NCBI GenBank assembly: GCA_023265535.1
Contig: JAHFTI010000214.1
Span: 1 to 7,155 of the forward strand
Direction of reading: 5' to 3'
DNA: 7,155 nt
Source: Opitutaceae bacterium
Lineage (GTDB): Bacteria; Verrucomicrobiota; Verrucomicrobiia; Opitutales; Opitutaceae
Shown here: one piece after another, positions 5,937 through 7,155 of the stretch
Layout: every line of letters starts with the position of its first letter
How positions within the stretch are numbered: the stretch's first letter is position 1
Program-made: the position numbers and the translations under genes
The notes under the pieces: generated by a model
Databases searched by the model: none
What the model saw: only the letters and a program-made list of their open reading frames with translations
What the model was told of the DNA's origin: nothing

Positions 5937-6844
5937 TGGGTCACCGAATGAAGCTCACCGGAAGGCGTGCGAATCCAGCTGCGGCCGGAATCCACCCGCA
6001 CGCTGAAGCCACGGACCGGCAGGCCCCTGGCATCCACGACGTTGAACATGTAGCTGTCCGCCCCGGCCTTGTAAAGGGCCTGACCGGCGGGGCCGTCCTG
6101 CTTGAGGTCCCAGACAATCATGCGGGCTAGCTCCGCAAGCGCCTCATCGAGAGCAGCGCGGATGGTCTTGCCTCCGTCTGCAGCCCAGGCGGCGGCATAC
6201 CCGGCGTGAGTGGCGGGCATGAGGGGGGCCCTCGAATTGCGCGTGGTGACAAAACGATTGGCGAAAAGCACACCATCAGGATTGCCCTTTGCAGTGGCGA
6301 CGAGCTCGGCGGAGCGCGGTCGGAGCGTGGCCTGCACGCTCACCCTGACACCGTTGAAATCGGGCAGCATCTTGTAGTCGGTCACGAGTGTCATGACCAC
6401 GTCGGCGGTGGCCGCGGCCAACACCTTCTTCTGGTCACCCAGGTCCGCAGCGCTACGCACCTCAATCTTGGCCGCCTTCAGCCAGGCCGGTCCTTCGGCG
6501 GCCGCCTGCAGCGCCTCCGAGAAAGTCTTCCCCACATCATAACCCAGCAGGGCGTCACGCACCGGAACGATGGCCACCTCGGCCTTCTTGGCGCGCGAAT
6601 GCTCGATGCCCAGGTCGATGAACGCGGCAATCAGGCCGCCACCCGTGGCTGCGGACACGTTGGAATTGTGGATGTCCGCCCCGATTTCCTGCTTGGTGAG
6701 CGCGACATGGACCTGCGCACTCGCGGCCCTCTCAACGGCTCCGTTGGAGGCCACGCGGGTGGCGGACGCACAGCCCGCCAAGCCAATTAGTGCAAACGCG
6801 CCGAGCAGCAGCGCGACCGTACGGGGGTTTCGTACCAATATCAT
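5933..6844 (-). CDS. Predicted lipoprotein of unknown function, coupled to the 190-residue lipoprotein
   Basis: 303-residue secreted protein. Residues 1-25 form a classical lipoprotein signal: a basic start (MILVRNPR), a hydrophobic core, and lipobox LAGC with Cys25. The mature part holds a Gly-rich segment with hydrophobic character (SAATGGGLIAAFIDLGIEHS, about 64-83), a central domain with ALLGYDVGKTFSEALQAA, a beta-rich stretch (VVMTLVTDYKMLP; VRVSVQATLRPRS), and a C-terminal region that may be a small beta domain (MFNVVDARGLPVRGFSVRV). I do not recognise the family. ATG at 6844 has TAGGGA directly adjacent, too close for a normal Shine-Dalgarno; the in-frame TTG two codons later would have AGGGA at a better distance, so the true start may be codon 3. 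First gene of a probable two-gene operon, with a stop overlapping the next start. Confidence 0.82.
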   Translation of the reverse strand: MILVRNPRTVALLLGAFALIGLAGCASATRVASNGAVERAASAQVHVALTKQEIGADIHNSNVSAATGGGLIAAFIDLGIEHSRAKKAEVAIVPVRDALLGYDVGKTFSEALQAAAEGPAWLKAAKIEVRSAADLGDQKKVLAAATADVVMTLVTDYKMLPDFNGVRVSVQATLRPRSAELVATAKGNPDGVLFANRFVTTRNSRAPLMPATHAGYAAAWAADGGKTIRAALDEALAELARMIVWDLKQDGPAGQALYKAGADSYMFNVVDARGLPVRGFSVRVDSGRSWIRTPSGELHSVTQ

Positions 6845-6988
6845 TCCCTATTTTCTGTGGATCAGTGGCTAAGCGCGGCAAACCCAAAATTAGCAAAGTT
6901 ACTACAGAGCTCGCTTTTTGGCGCCCGCCTTGTTGCAAGCAATATTCACCCCGCGCCCCCCCCTCCCCGCCCTCCAGCTCCCCGCCGC
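6845..6988 (-). other. Intergenic region upstream of the lipoprotein pair, with a G-quadruplex-type motif
   Basis: About 144 bases without a gene. The half nearest the lipoprotein start (6845-6948) is relatively A+T-rich (AAAATTAGCAAAGTTACTAC) and is the likely promoter region, but no clear -35/-10 pair can be assigned. The other half (6949-6983) is almost pure pyrimidine on the plus strand. The minus strand therefore has runs of G4, G3, G4, G8 and G4 separated by 1-7 bases, which satisfies the usual intramolecular G-quadruplex pattern. It begins 5 bases after the stop of the partial upstream gene. No ordinary hairpin terminator for that gene is visible. Confidence 0.6.
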
Positions 6989-7155
6989 TCAGGGAGCCTT
7001 GGCAACGGCCTGGGCGTCAAAATAGCGCGCCAAGGAATAGACCTGACGGTTGATCTCCCACATGGCGTTCCGGAGCTCGGGATAGGGCTCGAGGGAAAGC
7101 TTCACCAGCCCCTTGTTGGAATCGATGTTGGACGGATCAGCCCCCTTGTCGGCCG
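6989..7155 (-). CDS. C-terminal end of an unidentified protein (5' end outside window)
   Basis: On the minus strand the frame is open from the window edge to a TGA at 6991-6989, giving 54 residues ending FDAQAVAKAP. The visible part includes NKGLVKLSLEPYPELR and NAMWEINRQVYSLARYF, the second predicted helical. The third codon position is mostly G or C, like the confirmed genes nearby, which supports real coding. I do not recognise a family from so short a fragment. It is on the same strand as the lipoprotein genes, 144 bases ahead of them. Confidence 0.65.
   Translation of the reverse strand, partial: ADKGADPSNIDSNKGLVKLSLEPYPELRNAMWEINRQVYSLARYFDAQAVAKAP

Overview
This is a GC-rich bacterial chromosome segment whose genes strongly prefer G or C at the third codon position. 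Two predicted secreted lipoproteins and a two-transmembrane sensor kinase point to a Gram-negative cell. A heptamer tandem repeat and sparse Shine-Dalgarno sites are compatible with Verrucomicrobiota (Opitutales-like), but that placement is a low-confidence guess.

Layout. Positions 1-1840 (+) carry a two-component system: the C-terminal part of an OmpR/PhoB-type response regulator, overlapping by ATGA a CusS-like histidine kinase. The kinase converges on, and overlaps by 9 bases, an alkC-type DNA alkylation-repair glycosylase on the minus strand (1832-2929). An 87-base gap separates alkC from a divergent cytidine deaminase gene (3017-3433, +). A bidirectional intrinsic terminator (3452-3484) and an 11-copy CATCCGA array (3506-3582) lie between cdd and the convergent cimA (3585-5156, -), which encodes (R)-citramalate synthase, the first step of the threonine-independent route to isoleucine. 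Upstream of cimA on the same strand are two predicted lipoprotein genes of unknown function, coupled by ATGA (5364-6844). The window ends in the 3' end of another minus-strand gene (6989-7155), followed by a very G-rich strand segment.

Most notable observation. The 207-base gap between the second lipoprotein gene and cimA looks like a complete ribosome-mediated transcription attenuator. A 47-codon leader ORF (5208-5351, -; 30 codons from an internal start) contains Ile-Ile-Thr-Gly-Ile-Ile-Ile-Thr. It is followed by an intrinsic terminator whose U-tract runs into the cimA start codon. A 9-base segment just after the Ile codons is a perfect complement of the terminator's 5' arm (antiterminator), and a competing upstream hairpin can sequester that segment. 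The Ile-rich leader matches the end product of the CimA pathway, so the proposed logic is that scarce Ile-tRNA stalls the ribosome, the antiterminator forms and cimA is transcribed. This is inferred from sequence and has not been tested.
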